Positions 30,279 to 40,993 are shown, numbered from the stretch's first letter. The stretch is 64,000 nt of DNA from Arthrobacter sp. AQ5-05 (GCF_003287975.1 NZ_QMKQ01000002.1:310001-374000); one strand, 5' to 3'. Numbers and translations: made by a program. The notes: generated by a model from the sequence alone, not told the origin.

Positions 30279-31013
30279 ATGCCCATTGATACCAACTCGT
30301 TATCTCCCGTCGAATCACTGCTGGCCCCGGTGCGCCATTCGACCCACCCGTACCTCACCTGGTACTCGCGGTCCGGGGAGCGCGTCGAGCTCAGCGGACG
30401 GGTCTTTGACAACTGGGTTGCCAAGAGCGCGAACCTTTTGCACGAAGAATTTGATTTAGCCCCGGGCAGCGTTGTCGCCACCGACATGCCCGGCCACTGG
30501 AAATCCGCGGCACTGGCCCTGGCCTGCTGGCATTTGGGTGCCGAAGTGCGCTGCGTGGCCCCCGGAACGGATCCCGGGAATGTCGATGTTTTTATTACCG
30601 CCGATCCGCAAACCCTAGCAGTCAACGGCTCGGTCGAGGTCATCGCTGTCCCCTTGCCCTCGCTGGCCATGGCCTTCGACGGCCCGCTGCCGGTCGGCGC
30701 CACGGACTATGCCTCCGAGGTCCGTTCCTACGCGGACTCTTTTTTCCCCTCCCCCATCGACACCGCCTCCACCGCGCTGGTCTCCGAAGCCGGGACACTG
30801 GCCTTCACCCAGCTCTTCGCCACCGGCACGGATCCGGTGGCCGCCGGGACCACCCTGGTGAGCACCGCGTGGCCGCTGGAGCGGATCCTGCCGGCGCTTG
30901 TGGCCCAGTGGATGGGCGGGAACCCGGTGGTCATGGTCGAGGACGGGGTCGACATCACCGATTCCCTGCTCGGTGGCGAACGCGTCGTCACGCGCCTGGA
31001 CGCGCAGGCCTAG
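30279..31013 (+). CDS. TIGR03089 family protein (acyl-CoA-synthetase-like N-terminal half)
   Basis: The protein has 244 residues. It resembles the N-terminal nucleotide-binding part of AMP-forming ligases: LTWYSRSGERVELSGRVFDNWVAK, then DMPGHWKSAALALACWHLGAEV. It has neither the phosphate loop nor the C-terminal domain, so it cannot adenylate on its own. The family is limited to actinobacteria and of unknown function. AAGGAG lies at good distance before the ATG at 30279. It is divergent to whiB2; in M. tuberculosis the relative lies next to the LCP gene, which is nearby here too. Confidence 0.88.
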   Translation: MPIDTNSLSPVESLLAPVRHSTHPYLTWYSRSGERVELSGRVFDNWVAKSANLLHEEFDLAPGSVVATDMPGHWKSAALALACWHLGAEVRCVAPGTDPGNVDVFITADPQTLAVNGSVEVIAVPLPSLAMAFDGPLPVGATDYASEVRSYADSFFPSPIDTASTALVSEAGTLAFTQLFATGTDPVAAGTTLVSTAWPLERILPALVAQWMGGNPVVMVEDGVDITDSLLGGERVVTRLDAQA

Positions 31014-31035
31014 GAAGCCACGCCCGGTACCGGCA

Positions 31036-31073
31036 CCCGGGCCCCGCGGCGGATGGCTGTAGCGGGGCCCGGG
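31036..31073. terminator. Terminator-like hairpin between TIGR03089 and GtrA genes
   Basis: CCCGGGCCCCGC (31036-31047) pairs perfectly with GCGGGGCCCGGG (31062-31073) around 14 bases, between two convergent genes. Confidence 0.6.
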
Positions 31074-31187
31074 CATGGAAAAGCCCCGGTACGTTTCCTT
31101 CCCGGTTTCCCCCCGGGCCCGGTGGCGGGCGGTGGATTGCGTGAAGGTTGCGTGCCGGGGCACAAGCGGTTCCGGGATGGGCCGAAG

Positions 31188-31757
31188 CTATCCGGCGGAG
31201 CCGCCGGATGTCCGCTGCGTACGGTGGTCGCCGGCGGCACCGTGCTCCAGCGCACCGGTCTCGGGGCCCACGCCAATGAGTTCGCGGTCGTGGGCGAATT
31301 CCTCTTCGTCGTCCATTGCGGCGCCAAAGACCCAGAAGCGGTAGGCGAAGAAACGGAAGATGGTGCCCAGCACCAGGCCGACCACGGAGCCGGCAATGAA
31401 CAGGCTGGTGGTGTCGGTCAGGCCCATCCAGTACTTGGTGACGAACACGCAGGCCGCGGCGATTCCCAGGCCGATGGCGTTCATGATGAGGAACATCACC
31501 AGCTCGCGCACGACGTTGGCCTGTCGGCGGTGGCGGAAGGTCCAGAAGCGGTTGGCGACCCAGGAGAACATCGTGGCCACGACGCCGGCAACGATCTTTG
31601 CCTTGACCTCGGAGTCATGCATGGGGCCTTCGAGCATCCACAGGTAGATGCCGGAGTCAATGACGAAGGCAACACCCCCGACGACGCCGAACTTGGCGAC
31701 TTCCCGCCACATCATGGACACCAGGCCCATGAGCTTGTCCCAGATCCTCGTCAGCAT
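31188..31757 (-). CDS. GtrA family membrane protein
   Basis: The protein has 189 residues with four membrane helices, the GtrA/DPMS-like fold: FGVVGGVAFVIDSGIYLWML, a second helix through FSWVANRFWTFRHRR, and two more ending FRFFAYRFWVF. GtrA proteins are proposed to move polyprenyl-phosphate sugars across the membrane. The ATG at 31757 is chosen over one at 31781 because a clear GGAGG lies just before it. The C-terminal 35 residues are hydrophilic. It is divergent to purK and lies among several envelope glycan genes. Confidence 0.9.
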   Translation of the reverse strand: MLTRIWDKLMGLVSMMWREVAKFGVVGGVAFVIDSGIYLWMLEGPMHDSEVKAKIVAGVVATMFSWVANRFWTFRHRRQANVVRELVMFLIMNAIGLGIAAACVFVTKYWMGLTDTTSLFIAGSVVGLVLGTIFRFFAYRFWVFGAAMDDEEEFAHDRELIGVGPETGALEHGAAGDHRTQRTSGGSAG

Positions 31758-31946
31758 GATCCTCCATGTATTCGTTTCCATGCGTTTCGCCGCCCCACAA
31801 GGACGGAGATCCAGGTCGCGGCGATGGCGCTGATCCGCGACTTCTTGACCCGGTCAACCACGCCATTCTAATGCGATTCGCTGAAAGTTCACCGACAAAG
31901 GTGTCCAAACTCCCTTTGCCAGCAATCCGCGAGCGCGTAGGTTGGG

Positions 31947-31952
31947 TAGGCT
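31947..31952 (+). promoter_or_regulatory. -10 element of purK, leaderless start
   Basis: TAGGCT is followed by six bases and the GTG at 31959; no ribosome site is present. Confidence 0.5.
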
Positions 31953-31958
31953 AGGCGG

Positions 31959-33158
31959 GTGACGTTTCCAGTGATTGGCGTTGTTGGCGGAGGCCAACTC
32001 GCACGAATGATGGCCCCCGAGGCATTGAACCTCGGCTTCGAACTACGCATCCTGGCCGAAGGCCCTGATGTCTCAGCCGCGCGCTGCGTTGCCGACGCAC
32101 CGGTGGGTGATTACAAGGACTTGGCAACGCTTCGGGAGTTTGCACGCGGACTCGACGTGCTGACCTTCGACCACGAGCACGTGCCCAACGGACACCTGCA
32201 GACCCTGATTTCCGAGGGCGTGAACGTGCAGCCGCGACCCGCCGCGCTGATCCATGCCCAGGACAAGCTGGTCATGCGTGCGGCCATTGCGCAGCTCGGC
32301 CTGCCCAACCCGGCCTGGGCCGCGGTGGAGACCGTTGAGGAGCTGGTGGCATTCGGCGAGCGGATCGGCTGGCCGATCGTGCTCAAGACCCCGCGCGGCG
32401 GCTACGACGGCAAGGGCGTGCGCATGCTCGATTCCGCCGGCGAGGCCCGCGCCGCGGCCGACTGGTTCGGCAACGGCGCCCTGCTGGCCGAGGACAAGGT
32501 CGCTTTCACCCGCGAGCTGTCCGCCCTGGTGGCCCGCACCCCCGGCGGCGAGGAAAAGGGCTGGGACGTGGTGCACACCATCCAGGTCGACGGCGTGTGT
32601 GACGAGGTCATCGCCCCGGCCAAGGACCTGCCCGAGGAAGTCGCCCGGGCCGCGAAGGACGCAGCCCTGAAGATCGCCGACGCCTTCGGCGTCACCGGCG
32701 TGATGGCTGCGGAGCTCTTCGAGACCCCCGGCATCGGTGCCGGGTTCGTGATCAACGAACTGGCCATGCGCCCGCACAACACCGGGCACTGGACCATGAA
32801 CGGCTCGATCACCAGCCAGTTCGAGCAGCACCTGCGCGCGGTCCTTGACCTGCCGCTGGGCGCCACCGACGCGCTGGCCGAGACCACCGTGATGAAGAAC
32901 TACCTCGGCGGGGCCAACCAGGACCTGTTCACCGCGTTCAACGCCGCACTGGCCGCCGAACCACGCGTGAAGGTCCACGCCTACGGCAAGTCCGTGCGCC
33001 CGGGACGCAAGATCGGCCACGTCAATGTGGTTTCCGAGCCCGGCGAGTCGGTTGATTCGCTGCGCGCCCGGGCCAACGCCGTGGCCTCCCTGATCCGTGA
33101 CGGCGTGCCCTTGGCGGCACCCGCAACCGCCACCTCCGTCGAAGGACACATATCTTGA
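31959..33158 (+). CDS. purK: N5-carboxyaminoimidazole ribonucleotide synthase
   Basis: PurK is an ATP-grasp ligase that makes N5-CAIR from AIR, ATP and bicarbonate in purine synthesis. The protein has 399 residues with [17 protein letters not shown] at the N-terminus, the glycine-rich loop [11 protein letters not shown] and the magnesium-binding block [13 protein letters not shown]. The GTG at 31959 is supported by a TAGGCT hexamer six bases upstream. Its TGA overlaps the TTG of purE (TTGA), so the two consecutive enzymes are made in a coupled way. Confidence 0.96.
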   Translation: MTFPVIGVVGGGQLARMMAPEALNLGFELRILAEGPDVSAARCVADAPVGDYKDLATLREFARGLDVLTFDHEHVPNGHLQTLISEGVNVQPRPAALIHAQDKLVMRAAIAQLGLPNPAWAAVETVEELVAFGERIGWPIVLKTPRGGYDGKGVRMLDSAGEARAAADWFGNGALLAEDKVAFTRELSALVARTPGGEEKGWDVVHTIQVDGVCDEVIAPAKDLPEEVARAAKDAALKIADAFGVTGVMAAELFETPGIGAGFVINELAMRPHNTGHWTMNGSITSQFEQHLRAVLDLPLGATDALAETTVMKNYLGGANQDLFTAFNAALAAEPRVKVHAYGKSVRPGRKIGHVNVVSEPGESVDSLRARANAVASLIRDGVPLAAPATATSVEGHIS

Positions 33159-33688
33159 GCACCCCCGCACCCCTGGTAGGCCTGGTCATGGGCTCGGACT
33201 CGGACTGGCCAGTGATGAAGCTGGCAGCCGAGGCCCTGCGCGAGTTCAACATCCCCTTCGAGGCCGATGTCGTCTCCGCACACCGCATGCCCGAGGACAT
33301 GATCGCCTACGGCAAGGCCGCCCACACGCGCGGCATCCGGGTGGTCATCGCCGGCGCCGGTGGCGCCGCCCACCTGCCGGGCATGCTCGCCTCGGTCACC
33401 CCGCTGCCGGTCATCGGCGTGCCGGTGCCGCTGAAGACCCTGGACGGCATGGACTCCCTGCTGTCGATCGTGCAGATGCCCGCGGGCGTTCCCGTGGCCA
33501 CCGTGTCCATCGGAGGTGCGCGCAACGCCGGCCTGCTGGCCGTGCGCATGCTCGCCGCCGGCACCGACGAGTTCGCCGCCCGGCTCCAGGAACAACTCAT
33601 CGACTTCGCAGGGACCCTGCGGCAGGTCGCCGCCGACAAGGGTGCCGCGCTGCGGGCCGCCGTCGCCGCCGAAACCCCCGGCAGCTAA
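33155..33688 (+). CDS. purE: 5-(carboxyamino)imidazole ribonucleotide mutase
   Basis: Class I PurE turns N5-CAIR into CAIR. The protein has 177 residues with the phosphate-binding GSDSDWP (13-19), the catalytic SAHRMP and the glycine-rich [15 protein letters not shown]. The TTG start overlaps the purK stop by four bases. It is followed after eight bases by an LCP-family gene; the purK-purE-LCP neighbourhood is seen in other actinobacteria. Confidence 0.96.
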   Translation: MSTPAPLVGLVMGSDSDWPVMKLAAEALREFNIPFEADVVSAHRMPEDMIAYGKAAHTRGIRVVIAGAGGAAHLPGMLASVTPLPVIGVPVPLKTLDGMDSLLSIVQMPAGVPVATVSIGGARNAGLLAVRMLAAGTDEFAARLQEQLIDFAGTLRQVAADKGAALRAAVAAETPGS

Positions 33689-33696
33689 GGACCCCT

Positions 33697-35325
33697 ATGT
33701 CATCGACCCGCCACAGTCCCCGCAGCCAGGACCTGCTTCCGGACGCCGTCTCGGCTCCGGCGCCGGTGCGTTCCAAGCGCGCACTGTTCCTGCTGCTGCT
33801 GACAGTGTTCTTCCCCGGCAGCGCCCAATGGGTCTCGGGCAAGCGCGCCCTGGGCGGGTTCGTCATGCGCATCACCCTGGTCTGCTGGGCGCTGGTGCTG
33901 CTGGTGCTGGCGCTCGCGCTGTTCAAGCGCGACTGGCTGCTGGGCTTCTTCGCCCAGTCCTGGGTGCAGCTGGGGGCCTCGGTGCTGCTGGTGGTGCTGG
34001 CCGCAGGCTGGCTGTTGATGTTCCTGAACACCCTGGCAATCATCCGGCCCAGGTACCTGGCCCCGGGGGCCCGCATCGGGCTCACCGCCACGCTGTTGGT
34101 GTTGGCCCTGGCCATCACCGGGTCGCTGGGCTACGGCGCGTTCGTGCTCAACAAGGGCCGCGAGACCATTTCCAACGTCTTCTCCGCCGGGCCGGCGTTC
34201 AAGCCCGTGGACGGGCGCTACAACATCGCGGTGTTCGGCGCCGACTCGGCCGGGAACCGCGATGGCGTACGCACCGACTCGATGTCGCTGCTGAGTGTCG
34301 ATGCCAAGACCGGCAAGTCGCTGTTGATCTCGATCCCGCGCAACTTCCAGAACGCACAGTTCTCCAAGGACTCCCCCATGCGCCAGGTGTACCCCGACGG
34401 GTACAACTGCGGCAACGAGTGCCTGTTCAACGCGATCTACCGCAACGCCACAGACAACCACGCCGATCTCTACCCGGGTGTCGCAAACCCCGGGGCGCAG
34501 GCAACCATGGAGGCCATCGAGGGCACCACGGGCCTGAAGGTCCAGGCCTACGTGATGATTGACATGGCCGGGTTCGCCGGGTTCATCGACGCGATGGGCG
34601 GGGTCACCGTGGATTCGGGCGGCTGGGTGCCCTACAACGGCAAACACTGGCCAAACTCCTCGGTGAACACCCACTGGTTCTCCCCCGGCGAGCACCACTT
34701 CACCGGCAAGCAGGCCCTGTGGTTTGCCCGCTCCCGCGACTTCACCACCGACTACCACCGCATCGCCCGCCAGCAGTGCCTGCAGCAGGCCATGATTTCC
34801 CAATTCAGCCCCAAGACCATCCTCACGCGTTTCACCTCGCTCATGGATGCCGGCAAGCAGCTGGTGGAAACCGACATCCCGCAGCAGCAGCTCGGTTCGT
34901 TCCTGAACCTGGCCGACAAGGCCCGCGCCACCCCGTTCAAGCGCCTGACCCTGGGTGCTCCGGACTTCGGGTCGGCCGCGGACAAGTTCTCCACGTACCC
35001 GAACTTCGAGGCGATCCACACCCGCATCCAGGACATGATCGCCGCGCAATCGGGCGCAGCTGCCTCCGAATCCCCGGCGAAGAAGAGCGCCGAGGCGACC
35101 AAGAAGTCGGATTCCGCGGAGTCCTCGGCCGACACGGGCACGGATTCGGGCACCAAGCGCAACTCCGAGCCCGGGAAGATCTCCGTGGTTCCCTCCGACG
35201 CGCCCACCGCGCAGCCCGATGGAACCGAGCTGACCGAGAAGTACCTGGTCACCCTGGAACAGATCGGCCGCACGGATTTGCTGGAGAAGATTGCCGCCAA
35301 CAACAACGAGTGTTCGGTACCCTGA
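33697..35325 (+). CDS. LytR-CpsA-Psr (LCP) family cell-wall glycopolymer ligase
   Basis: The protein has 542 residues. The N-terminal part has about four membrane helices, more than the single helix of simple LCP proteins. An extracytoplasmic LCP domain follows with NIAVFGADS, the arginine-containing RTDSMSLLSV and SIPRNFQ, plus FTGKQALWFARSRDFTTDYHRIARQQ. The Ser/Lys-rich tail (about 450-510) looks disordered. LCP enzymes attach polyprenyl-linked glycans to peptidoglycan. AAGGA precedes the ATG at 33697. It is placed between purE and manA; sugar supply and ligation in one run of genes is consistent with envelope glycan assembly. Confidence 0.92.
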   Translation: MSSTRHSPRSQDLLPDAVSAPAPVRSKRALFLLLLTVFFPGSAQWVSGKRALGGFVMRITLVCWALVLLVLALALFKRDWLLGFFAQSWVQLGASVLLVVLAAGWLLMFLNTLAIIRPRYLAPGARIGLTATLLVLALAITGSLGYGAFVLNKGRETISNVFSAGPAFKPVDGRYNIAVFGADSAGNRDGVRTDSMSLLSVDAKTGKSLLISIPRNFQNAQFSKDSPMRQVYPDGYNCGNECLFNAIYRNATDNHADLYPGVANPGAQATMEAIEGTTGLKVQAYVMIDMAGFAGFIDAMGGVTVDSGGWVPYNGKHWPNSSVNTHWFSPGEHHFTGKQALWFARSRDFTTDYHRIARQQCLQQAMISQFSPKTILTRFTSLMDAGKQLVETDIPQQQLGSFLNLADKARATPFKRLTLGAPDFGSAADKFSTYPNFEAIHTRIQDMIAAQSGAAASESPAKKSAEATKKSDSAESSADTGTDSGTKRNSEPGKISVVPSDAPTAQPDGTELTEKYLVTLEQIGRTDLLEKIAANNNECSVP

Positions 35326-35356
35326 CCCGCCCCCCTTTCCAGTCCAAAGGACCATG

Positions 35357-36613
35357 ATGTATCGCCTGACAAACACCATCCGTGATTATGCCTGGGGATC
35401 CACCGGCGCCATTTCCGGTCTTTTGGGAACCGCTCCCAGTGGCAAGCCCGAGGCCGAGATGTGGCTCGGAGCCCACCCGTCGGCTCCTTCCCTGGCAGCC
35501 GACGGCTCAAACGGCGGCGAGGCCACCGGCCTGGACCGGTTGATTTCCGCGGACCCCCAGGGATTGCTTGGCCCGGAGGTCGCGCAGGCGTACGGCCAGC
35601 TGCCGTTCCTGATGAAGCTGCTGGCCGCGGGCAAGCCGCTGTCCATCCAGGTCCATCCCTCCGCACAACAGGCGGCCGCCGGCTTCGAGGCCGAGAACGC
35701 CGCGGGCCTTCCCGCCGACGCGCCGCACCGCAACTACCGGGACGGCTCGCACAAGCCGGAAATGATCTACGCACTTTCCGATTTCGCGGCCCTGAGCGGC
35801 TTCCGCTCCCCCGCCGAGGCAGCCGATCTCTTTGGTTCCCTGGGCGCGGTGCTGGAGGGGCAGAACGCTGCAACCTGCGCACGGATCGTGGAGCTGCTCT
35901 CCAACCCGATCGAGGCCGAGGCGCTGAGCTCGACCTGCGAGTACCTGCTGGGCGGGACCCCGGAGCCGGGTCTGCTGGTGCCCGCGGCCGTAGCCGCCGT
36001 GAACGCGAACCCCATGCTGGCCGAACACGTCTCGCTGGCGGAGCTGGGAAGAATCAATGAGCACTACCCGAACGACATCGGGGTGCTGGTCTCGCTGCTG
36101 CTGAACCTGGTGGTGCTGGCCCCCGGGCAAGCCATCTACCTGGATGCCGGGAATGTGCACGCGTACCTGCGCGGGCTGGGTGTGGAAGTCATGGCCAACT
36201 CGGACAACGTGCTGCGTGGCGGGCTGACGCCCAAGCACATCGACGTGCCCGAGCTGCTGCGCATCACGCGCTTCGAGGCCCTAGGCGTCCCGCTGCTCGA
36301 GCCCGAGACGACCATGTACGGCCAGCAGGTGTTCACCCCGCCCTTCGCCGAGTTCCAGCTCCAGCACATCGAACTGGACGCGGTCGCCGACTCCGCCGAC
36401 ATGGGCGGCGGGGACGTGCCGGTGGCGGCTAACGGCCCGGTCATCGTGCTGTGCGTCGAGGGCGAGGTGCTCGTCGACACCCCGCGCGGGGATGAGCTGC
36501 TGCGCCGCGGCGACTCGCTGTTCATCGGCGCCAACGAGGCCCCTGCCATGGCCCGGCGCAGCGCGAACTCCGCGGGCCGTGCGTTCGCCGTGACCCCGCA
36601 GCCGGTGCAATAG
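35357..36613 (+). CDS. manA: Mannose-6-phosphate isomerase, class I
   Basis: This is a type I phosphomannose isomerase of 418 residues that interconverts fructose-6-phosphate and mannose-6-phosphate. The N-terminal block MYRLTNTIRDYAWGS, the metal-site QVHPS, the glutamate in GSHKPEMIYAL and YLDAGNVHAYLRG are present. The ATG at 35357 is preferred over one at 35354 because of better spacing to AAAGGA. It supplies mannose for GDP-mannose and so for the protein O-mannosyltransferase. Phosphomannomutase is not in this window, although it is beside manA in mycobacteria. Confidence 0.95.
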   Translation: MYRLTNTIRDYAWGSTGAISGLLGTAPSGKPEAEMWLGAHPSAPSLAADGSNGGEATGLDRLISADPQGLLGPEVAQAYGQLPFLMKLLAAGKPLSIQVHPSAQQAAAGFEAENAAGLPADAPHRNYRDGSHKPEMIYALSDFAALSGFRSPAEAADLFGSLGAVLEGQNAATCARIVELLSNPIEAEALSSTCEYLLGGTPEPGLLVPAAVAAVNANPMLAEHVSLAELGRINEHYPNDIGVLVSLLLNLVVLAPGQAIYLDAGNVHAYLRGLGVEVMANSDNVLRGGLTPKHIDVPELLRITRFEALGVPLLEPETTMYGQQVFTPPFAEFQLQHIELDAVADSADMGGGDVPVAANGPVIVLCVEGEVLVDTPRGDELLRRGDSLFIGANEAPAMARRSANSAGRAFAVTPQPVQ

Positions 36614-36628
36614 GCGCCCAAGGAACCA

Positions 36629-36679
36629 AACGCCGCGGGGCCCGACAGGAATGAACGTCCTGTCGGGCCCCGCGGCGTT
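36629..36679. terminator. Strong bidirectional terminator between manA and glpX
   Basis: A perfect 22-bp stem (36629-36650 with 36658-36679) closes on a seven-base loop. It starts with AA and ends with TT and lies between convergent genes. Confidence 0.85.
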
Positions 36680-36702
36680 AAGCGGGAAGGCCGCCGTGCA
36701 TC

Positions 36703-37725
36703 TTAGCGGGTATAGGCTTCCCACTTGTCGGACTGGTGCTCGCCCTCGACGAAGCGGATGGTGCCCGACTTCGAGCGCATGACGATCGACTGGGTGTGGA
36801 TGCGGCCGTTCTTGTAGCGCACCCCGCGCAGCAGGTCGCCGTCGGTGATGCCGGTGACAGCGAAGTAGCAGTTGTCGCTTGTGACCAGGTCGTTGGTGGT
36901 CAGCACGCGGTCCAGGTCGTGGCCGGCGTCGATGGCCTTCTGCTTCTCGTCGTCGTCGGTGGGCCACAGGCGGCCCTGGATGATCCCGCCCAGGGACTTG
37001 ATGGCGCACGCGGTGACGATGCCCTCGGGGGTTCCGCCGATGCCCATCAGCGCGTCCACGCCGGTTCCCTCGCGGGTCGCGGCAATGGCTCCGGCGACGT
37101 CGCCGTCCATGATGAACTTGGTGCGTGCACCGGCGGCGCGGATCTCATCGACCAGCCCCGCGTGGCGCGGGCGATCCAGGATGCACACGGTGATCTGGGA
37201 GACCTTCTTGCCCTTGGCCTTGGCGATCAGGTGCAGGTTCTGCTTGACCGGCAGGCGCAGGTCGACCAGCTCGGCGGCCTCGGGGCCGGTGACGAGCTTT
37301 TCCATGTAGAAGACCGCGGAGGGGTCGAACATCGAGCCGCGGTCGGCCACGGCCAGCACCGAGAGGGCGTTGTTGATGCCCAGGGCGGCCAGGCGGGTGC
37401 CGTCGATCGGGTCAACCGCAACGTCGCATTCGGCGCCGGTTCCGTCGCCCACGCGTTCGCCGTTGAACAGCATGGGGGCTTCATCCTTCTCGCCTTCGCC
37501 GATGACGACGACGCCGTTGAAGGAGACGGTGGACAGCAGCGAGCGCATGGCGTCGACGGCAGCGCCGTCGGCGGCGTTCTTGTCGCCGAACCCAACCCAG
37601 GGGCTCGAGGCGATGGCAGCGGCCTCGGTCGCGCGCACCAGCTCAAGGGCAAGGTTGCGGTCCGGTTCGGCGTCGCCGACCGAAAGTCGTGGGGACAGGT
37701 GGGCAAAATTCGTGGCTTCAGTCAC
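36703..37725 (-). CDS. glpX: Class II fructose-1,6-bisphosphatase
   Basis: GlpX removes the 1-phosphate from fructose-1,6-bisphosphate in gluconeogenesis; in actinobacteria it is the main such enzyme. The protein has 340 residues with the metal and phosphate motifs [11 protein letters not shown] and [12 protein letters not shown], and [15 protein letters not shown]. The GTG at 37725 is taken as the start (GAGGAAG upstream); the frame is open further up but unlike the family. It is divergent to the DUF4245 gene, as in Rv1099c/Rv1100, and feeds sugar phosphate to manA. Confidence 0.95.
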   Translation of the reverse strand: MTEATNFAHLSPRLSVGDAEPDRNLALELVRATEAAAIASSPWVGFGDKNAADGAAVDAMRSLLSTVSFNGVVVIGEGEKDEAPMLFNGERVGDGTGAECDVAVDPIDGTRLAALGINNALSVLAVADRGSMFDPSAVFYMEKLVTGPEAAELVDLRLPVKQNLHLIAKAKGKKVSQITVCILDRPRHAGLVDEIRAAGARTKFIMDGDVAGAIAATREGTGVDALMGIGGTPEGIVTACAIKSLGGIIQGRLWPTDDDEKQKAIDAGHDLDRVLTTNDLVTSDNCYFAVTGITDGDLLRGVRYKNGRIHTQSIVMRSKSGTIRFVEGEHQSDKWEAYTR

Positions 37726-37898
37726 GGTCTTCCTCGTCTTTGAGATCTGTTCGTTTGCCGGGGGCCAACACCGTCCATCATATCTCCCGAGGTCAATTAC
37801 GCCCTTTCGGCACCCGCTTGCGTTACGTGCCTCCTCGGGGCCGCGGCCGGTGCCGGGCCTGTTTAGATTCTGCCGGTGCAATGGGCGAGAATAGAGGG

Positions 37899-38585
37899 GT
37901 GAGTGAACACCCCGAAAGCCCCGCCGTGCCCGCAAACACCCCAGAGGCCTCAGAGATCCCGGCCGCGGTGGACACCGCCGTGCCGTTGGACGCTGCCGGC
38001 CAGGTGCCTGATTCGGGCCTGGAACCGGTCCAGAAGCCGCTGCTGACCCCCTCACAGGCCAAGCGCGCCAACCAGACGCTCAAGGGCATGATCATCTCCG
38101 TGGTGCTCACCGTGGCCGTGGCGATCCCCGTGATCCTGATCAACCCGCCGAACAAGGCCGACACCTACCGCGCCCCGGTGGACATCGCCGCGGTCGCCTC
38201 GCAGGCCGCTCCCGATGCCGATTTCACCCCGTGGGCCCCGAAGCTGCCCGAGGGCGACTACGTGAACTTTGCGCGCTGGATCACCAAGAACGTCGACGGG
38301 ATCAAGTACTGGGAATTCGGTGTCGTCACCAGGGACGACAAGTTCGTGTGGGTCCGCCAGACCGCCAAGACCAACCCGTCCTGGCTGGCCGCGGTGACCC
38401 AGGGCGCCACCCCCGCGGGCACCCACGCCGTGGACGGGATCGAATGGGAGCTGCGCAAGCGGGACAAGACGCAGGTGTTGATCGCCACACGCGGCCAATC
38501 CACCATCGTGCTCTCCAGCGACAGCGGCACCGAACCCCTGGAGAAGCTCGCCCGCCTGGCCCAGCGCGAGATCCCGGCCAACTAG
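37899..38585 (+). CDS. DUF4245 family membrane-anchored protein
   Basis: The protein has 228 residues. After about 60 cytosolic residues there is one membrane helix ([18 protein letters not shown]), then an extracytoplasmic domain with [20 protein letters not shown] and [16 protein letters not shown]. The function is unknown; the family is confined to actinobacteria and sits divergent to glpX. The start is uncertain: the GTG at 37899 gives a protein beginning VSEHPES; an ATG at 37881 lies near a TAGATT hexamer and would add six residues. Confidence 0.88.
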   Translation: MSEHPESPAVPANTPEASEIPAAVDTAVPLDAAGQVPDSGLEPVQKPLLTPSQAKRANQTLKGMIISVVLTVAVAIPVILINPPNKADTYRAPVDIAAVASQAAPDADFTPWAPKLPEGDYVNFARWITKNVDGIKYWEFGVVTRDDKFVWVRQTAKTNPSWLAAVTQGATPAGTHAVDGIEWELRKRDKTQVLIATRGQSTIVLSSDSGTEPLEKLARLAQREIPAN

Positions 38586-38743
38586 ACGGTCCGTTGCCCC
38601 GCCTTTCCGGATGTGGTGTTCGGCGGCCACCAGGGCAAATATGAGACCTTCCCCACGGCCGGGATCCCCGGCGCGCCGCGGGGAAGCGTTTCCACGGCGC
38701 TTCACGAAACGCATGGATTTCATCCCGACACCGGTGTTGCGTC

Positions 38744-38749
38744 TATGCT
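38744..38749 (+). promoter_or_regulatory. -10 element of the carbonic anhydrase gene, leaderless start
   Basis: TATGCT, a near-consensus -10 box, is followed by seven bases and the ATG at 38757. Confidence 0.5.
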
Positions 38750-38756
38750 GACAAAC

Positions 38757-39401
38757 ATGAACCGACCCGAAGCCGAGGCACCTGCCGACCACGTGCAATT
38801 GACCCCCGCCCAGGCATGGCGGAAATTGCGTGAAGGCAATTCCCGTTTCGTTGCCGGGCACACCGACCACCCGAACCAGGATGCGTTGCGCCGCCAGTTC
38901 CTGGTCGACAAGCAGCATCCCTTCGCCGTGATCTTCGGCTGCTCGGATTCGCGCCTCGCGGCGGAAATCATCTTCGACCTCGGCTTGGGCGACGTCTTCG
39001 TGGTGCGCACCGCCGGGCACGTGATCGACTCCGCTGCACTGGGCTCGCTGGAGTACTCGGTGGACCTGCTCAACGTGCCGCTCATCGTGGTGCTGGGGCA
39101 CGACTCCTGCGGTGCCGTCACCGCCACCATCAATTCGGTCGAGAGCGGGGAAATGCCCCCGGGCTTCATCCGCGATCTGGTCGAGCACATCACCCCCTCC
39201 GTGATCACCGCCCGGCGCAACGGCATCCGCGACGTGAACACCACCGTGGTGGAGCACGTGCAGCAGACCACCCACCGCCTGGTGGAGCAGTCCCGCATCA
39301 TTTCCTCCGCCATCGACGAGGGCCGCACCGCGGTCATCGGGGTGACCTACCGCCTGGCCGAGGGCAAGGCGGAAATGGTTTCCGGCTTCGGCGTGCTCTA
39401 G
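38757..39401 (+). CDS. Beta-class carbonic anhydrase
   Basis: This zinc enzyme interconverts CO2 and bicarbonate in the cytosol. The protein has 214 residues. The zinc ligands C62, H115 and C118 lie in GCSDSR and GHDSCGA, and the D64/R66 dyad is present. It resembles the plant-type beta class. The ATG at 38757 is chosen because TATGCT lies seven bases upstream; the frame is open to 38613. A strong terminator follows. Bicarbonate supply may help PurK and other carboxylases. Confidence 0.94.
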   Translation: MNRPEAEAPADHVQLTPAQAWRKLREGNSRFVAGHTDHPNQDALRRQFLVDKQHPFAVIFGCSDSRLAAEIIFDLGLGDVFVVRTAGHVIDSAALGSLEYSVDLLNVPLIVVLGHDSCGAVTATINSVESGEMPPGFIRDLVEHITPSVITARRNGIRDVNTTVVEHVQQTTHRLVEQSRIISSAIDEGRTAVIGVTYRLAEGKAEMVSGFGVL

Positions 39402-39416
39402 GCACCGCCATCCTGG

Positions 39417-39450
39417 AACCGGCCGGCCCCGCGGGGCCGGCCGGTTTTTT
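39417..39450 (+). terminator. Intrinsic terminator after the carbonic anhydrase
   Basis: AACCGGCCGGCCCC (39417-39430) pairs with GGGGCCGGCCGGTT (39433-39446), ending in a run of six T at 39445-39450. This is a textbook rho-independent terminator. Confidence 0.9.
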
Positions 39451-39546
39451 CGTGCGTGCGCGGTGCCCCAAGCGGACATTTATTTCCGTGTTCGCCGTTC
39501 GCACGAACTGTGCGCCCGGCCACTGCCGAAGCGGGGTCTTCGGGCG

Positions 39547-39552
39547 TACCGT
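39547..39552 (+). promoter_or_regulatory. -10 element of fumC, leaderless start
   Basis: TACCGT is followed by seven bases and the ATG at 39560, right after the terminator of the previous gene. Confidence 0.45.
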
Positions 39553-39559
39553 GGGTGAC

Positions 39560-40972
39560 ATGGACACTTCTGCTGACTTCCGCATCGAACACGACACCAT
39601 GGGCGAGGTCCGGGTCCCCGCCGCCGCCCTCTACCGGGCGCAGACCCAAAGGGCCGTGGAGAACTTCCCGATTTCCGGCAAGAAACTCGAGCCCGCGCAC
39701 ATCCGGGCCCTGGCCCAGGTGAAGAAGGCCGCCGCGGCCGCCAACCTGGAACTCGGAGTGCTGGATGCCGAGCGCGCACACGCCATCACGGCGGCGGCCG
39801 ACGAGGTCGCCGCGAACAAGTACGACGCGCATTTCCCCATCGACGTGTTCCAGACCGGCTCGGGAACCTCGAGCAACATGAACATGAACGAGGTCCTCGC
39901 CGAGCTGGCGACCCGCGCTCTCACTGCGGCCGGCTCGAAGACGATCGTGCACCCCAACGACCACGTCAATGCGTCCCAGTCCTCCAACGACGTCTTCCCC
40001 ACCTCGGTGCACGTCGCGGCAACCGCCGGGCTGCTGGGCGACGTCATCCCGGGCCTCGAGGTCCTTGCGGCCTCGCTGGAGGCCAAGGCCGTGGAATTCA
40101 GGGACGTGGTCAAGTCCGGGCGCACCCACCTGATGGATGCGACCCCGGTGACCCTGGGCCAGGAATTCGGCGGCTATGCGGCGCAGATGCGCTACGGCGT
40201 CGAGCGCATCCTGTCCTCGCTGCCGCGGGTGGCAGAGGTGCCGTTGGGCGGCACGGCCGTGGGCACCGGCATCAACACCCCCGAGGGGTTCCCCGAGCGT
40301 GTCATCGAATTGCTCGCCGCTGACACCGGGCTGCCGCTGACCGAGGCCCGGAACCACTTCGAGGCCCAGGCCAACCGCGACGGGCTCATCGAGGCCTCGG
40401 CCCAGCTGCGCAACATCGCGATCTCGCTGATGAAGATCAACAACGATTTGCGCTGGATGGGCTCGGGCCCCAACACCGGGCTGGGCGAGATCTCCATCCC
40501 CGACCTGCAGCCCGGTTCCTCGATCATGCCGGGCAAGGTCAACCCGGTGATCTCCGAGGCCGCGATCATGGTCGCGGCCCAGGTGATCGGCAACGACACC
40601 GCGATCGCCTGGTCCGGGACCAACGGCGCGTTCGAGCTGAACGTGGGCATCCCGGTGATGGCCTCGAACCTGCTCGAGTCCATCCGCCTGCTGGGCAACA
40701 CCACCCGGGTCATGGCGGAGAAAATGGTCGACGGGATCACCGCGAACGTGGAGCGTGCCCGCTTCCTGGCCGAGGCCTCCCCCTCCATCGTGACCCCGTT
40801 GAACAAGCTCATCGGCTACGAGAACGCCGCGAAGATCGCCAAGAAGGCCATTGCCGATGCGCTGACCGTGCGCGAGGCCACCGTAGCGCTGGGCTTCGTG
40901 GAACGCGGCGAGGTGACCGAGGCACAGCTCGATGCGCTGCTGGATGTCACCACCATGACCGGCAAACACTGA
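39560..40972 (+). CDS. fumC: Class II fumarate hydratase
   Basis: FumC interconverts fumarate and malate in the TCA cycle without an Fe-S cluster. The protein has 470 residues with the family motifs [33 protein letters not shown] and the signature [11 protein letters not shown]. The ATG at 39560 matches the family start ([15 protein letters not shown] follows) and has a TACCGT hexamer seven bases upstream. It has its own promoter and a strong terminator, so it is a single-gene unit. Proximity to glpX and the DUF4245 gene is conserved in mycobacteria. Confidence 0.96.
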   Translation: MDTSADFRIEHDTMGEVRVPAAALYRAQTQRAVENFPISGKKLEPAHIRALAQVKKAAAAANLELGVLDAERAHAITAAADEVAANKYDAHFPIDVFQTGSGTSSNMNMNEVLAELATRALTAAGSKTIVHPNDHVNASQSSNDVFPTSVHVAATAGLLGDVIPGLEVLAASLEAKAVEFRDVVKSGRTHLMDATPVTLGQEFGGYAAQMRYGVERILSSLPRVAEVPLGGTAVGTGINTPEGFPERVIELLAADTGLPLTEARNHFEAQANRDGLIEASAQLRNIAISLMKINNDLRWMGSGPNTGLGEISIPDLQPGSSIMPGKVNPVISEAAIMVAAQVIGNDTAIAWSGTNGAFELNVGIPVMASNLLESIRLLGNTTRVMAEKMVDGITANVERARFLAEASPSIVTPLNKLIGYENAAKIAKKAIADALTVREATVALGFVERGEVTEAQLDALLDVTTMTGKH

Positions 40973-40993
40973 GGCGCACGCCCCCACCGGGCG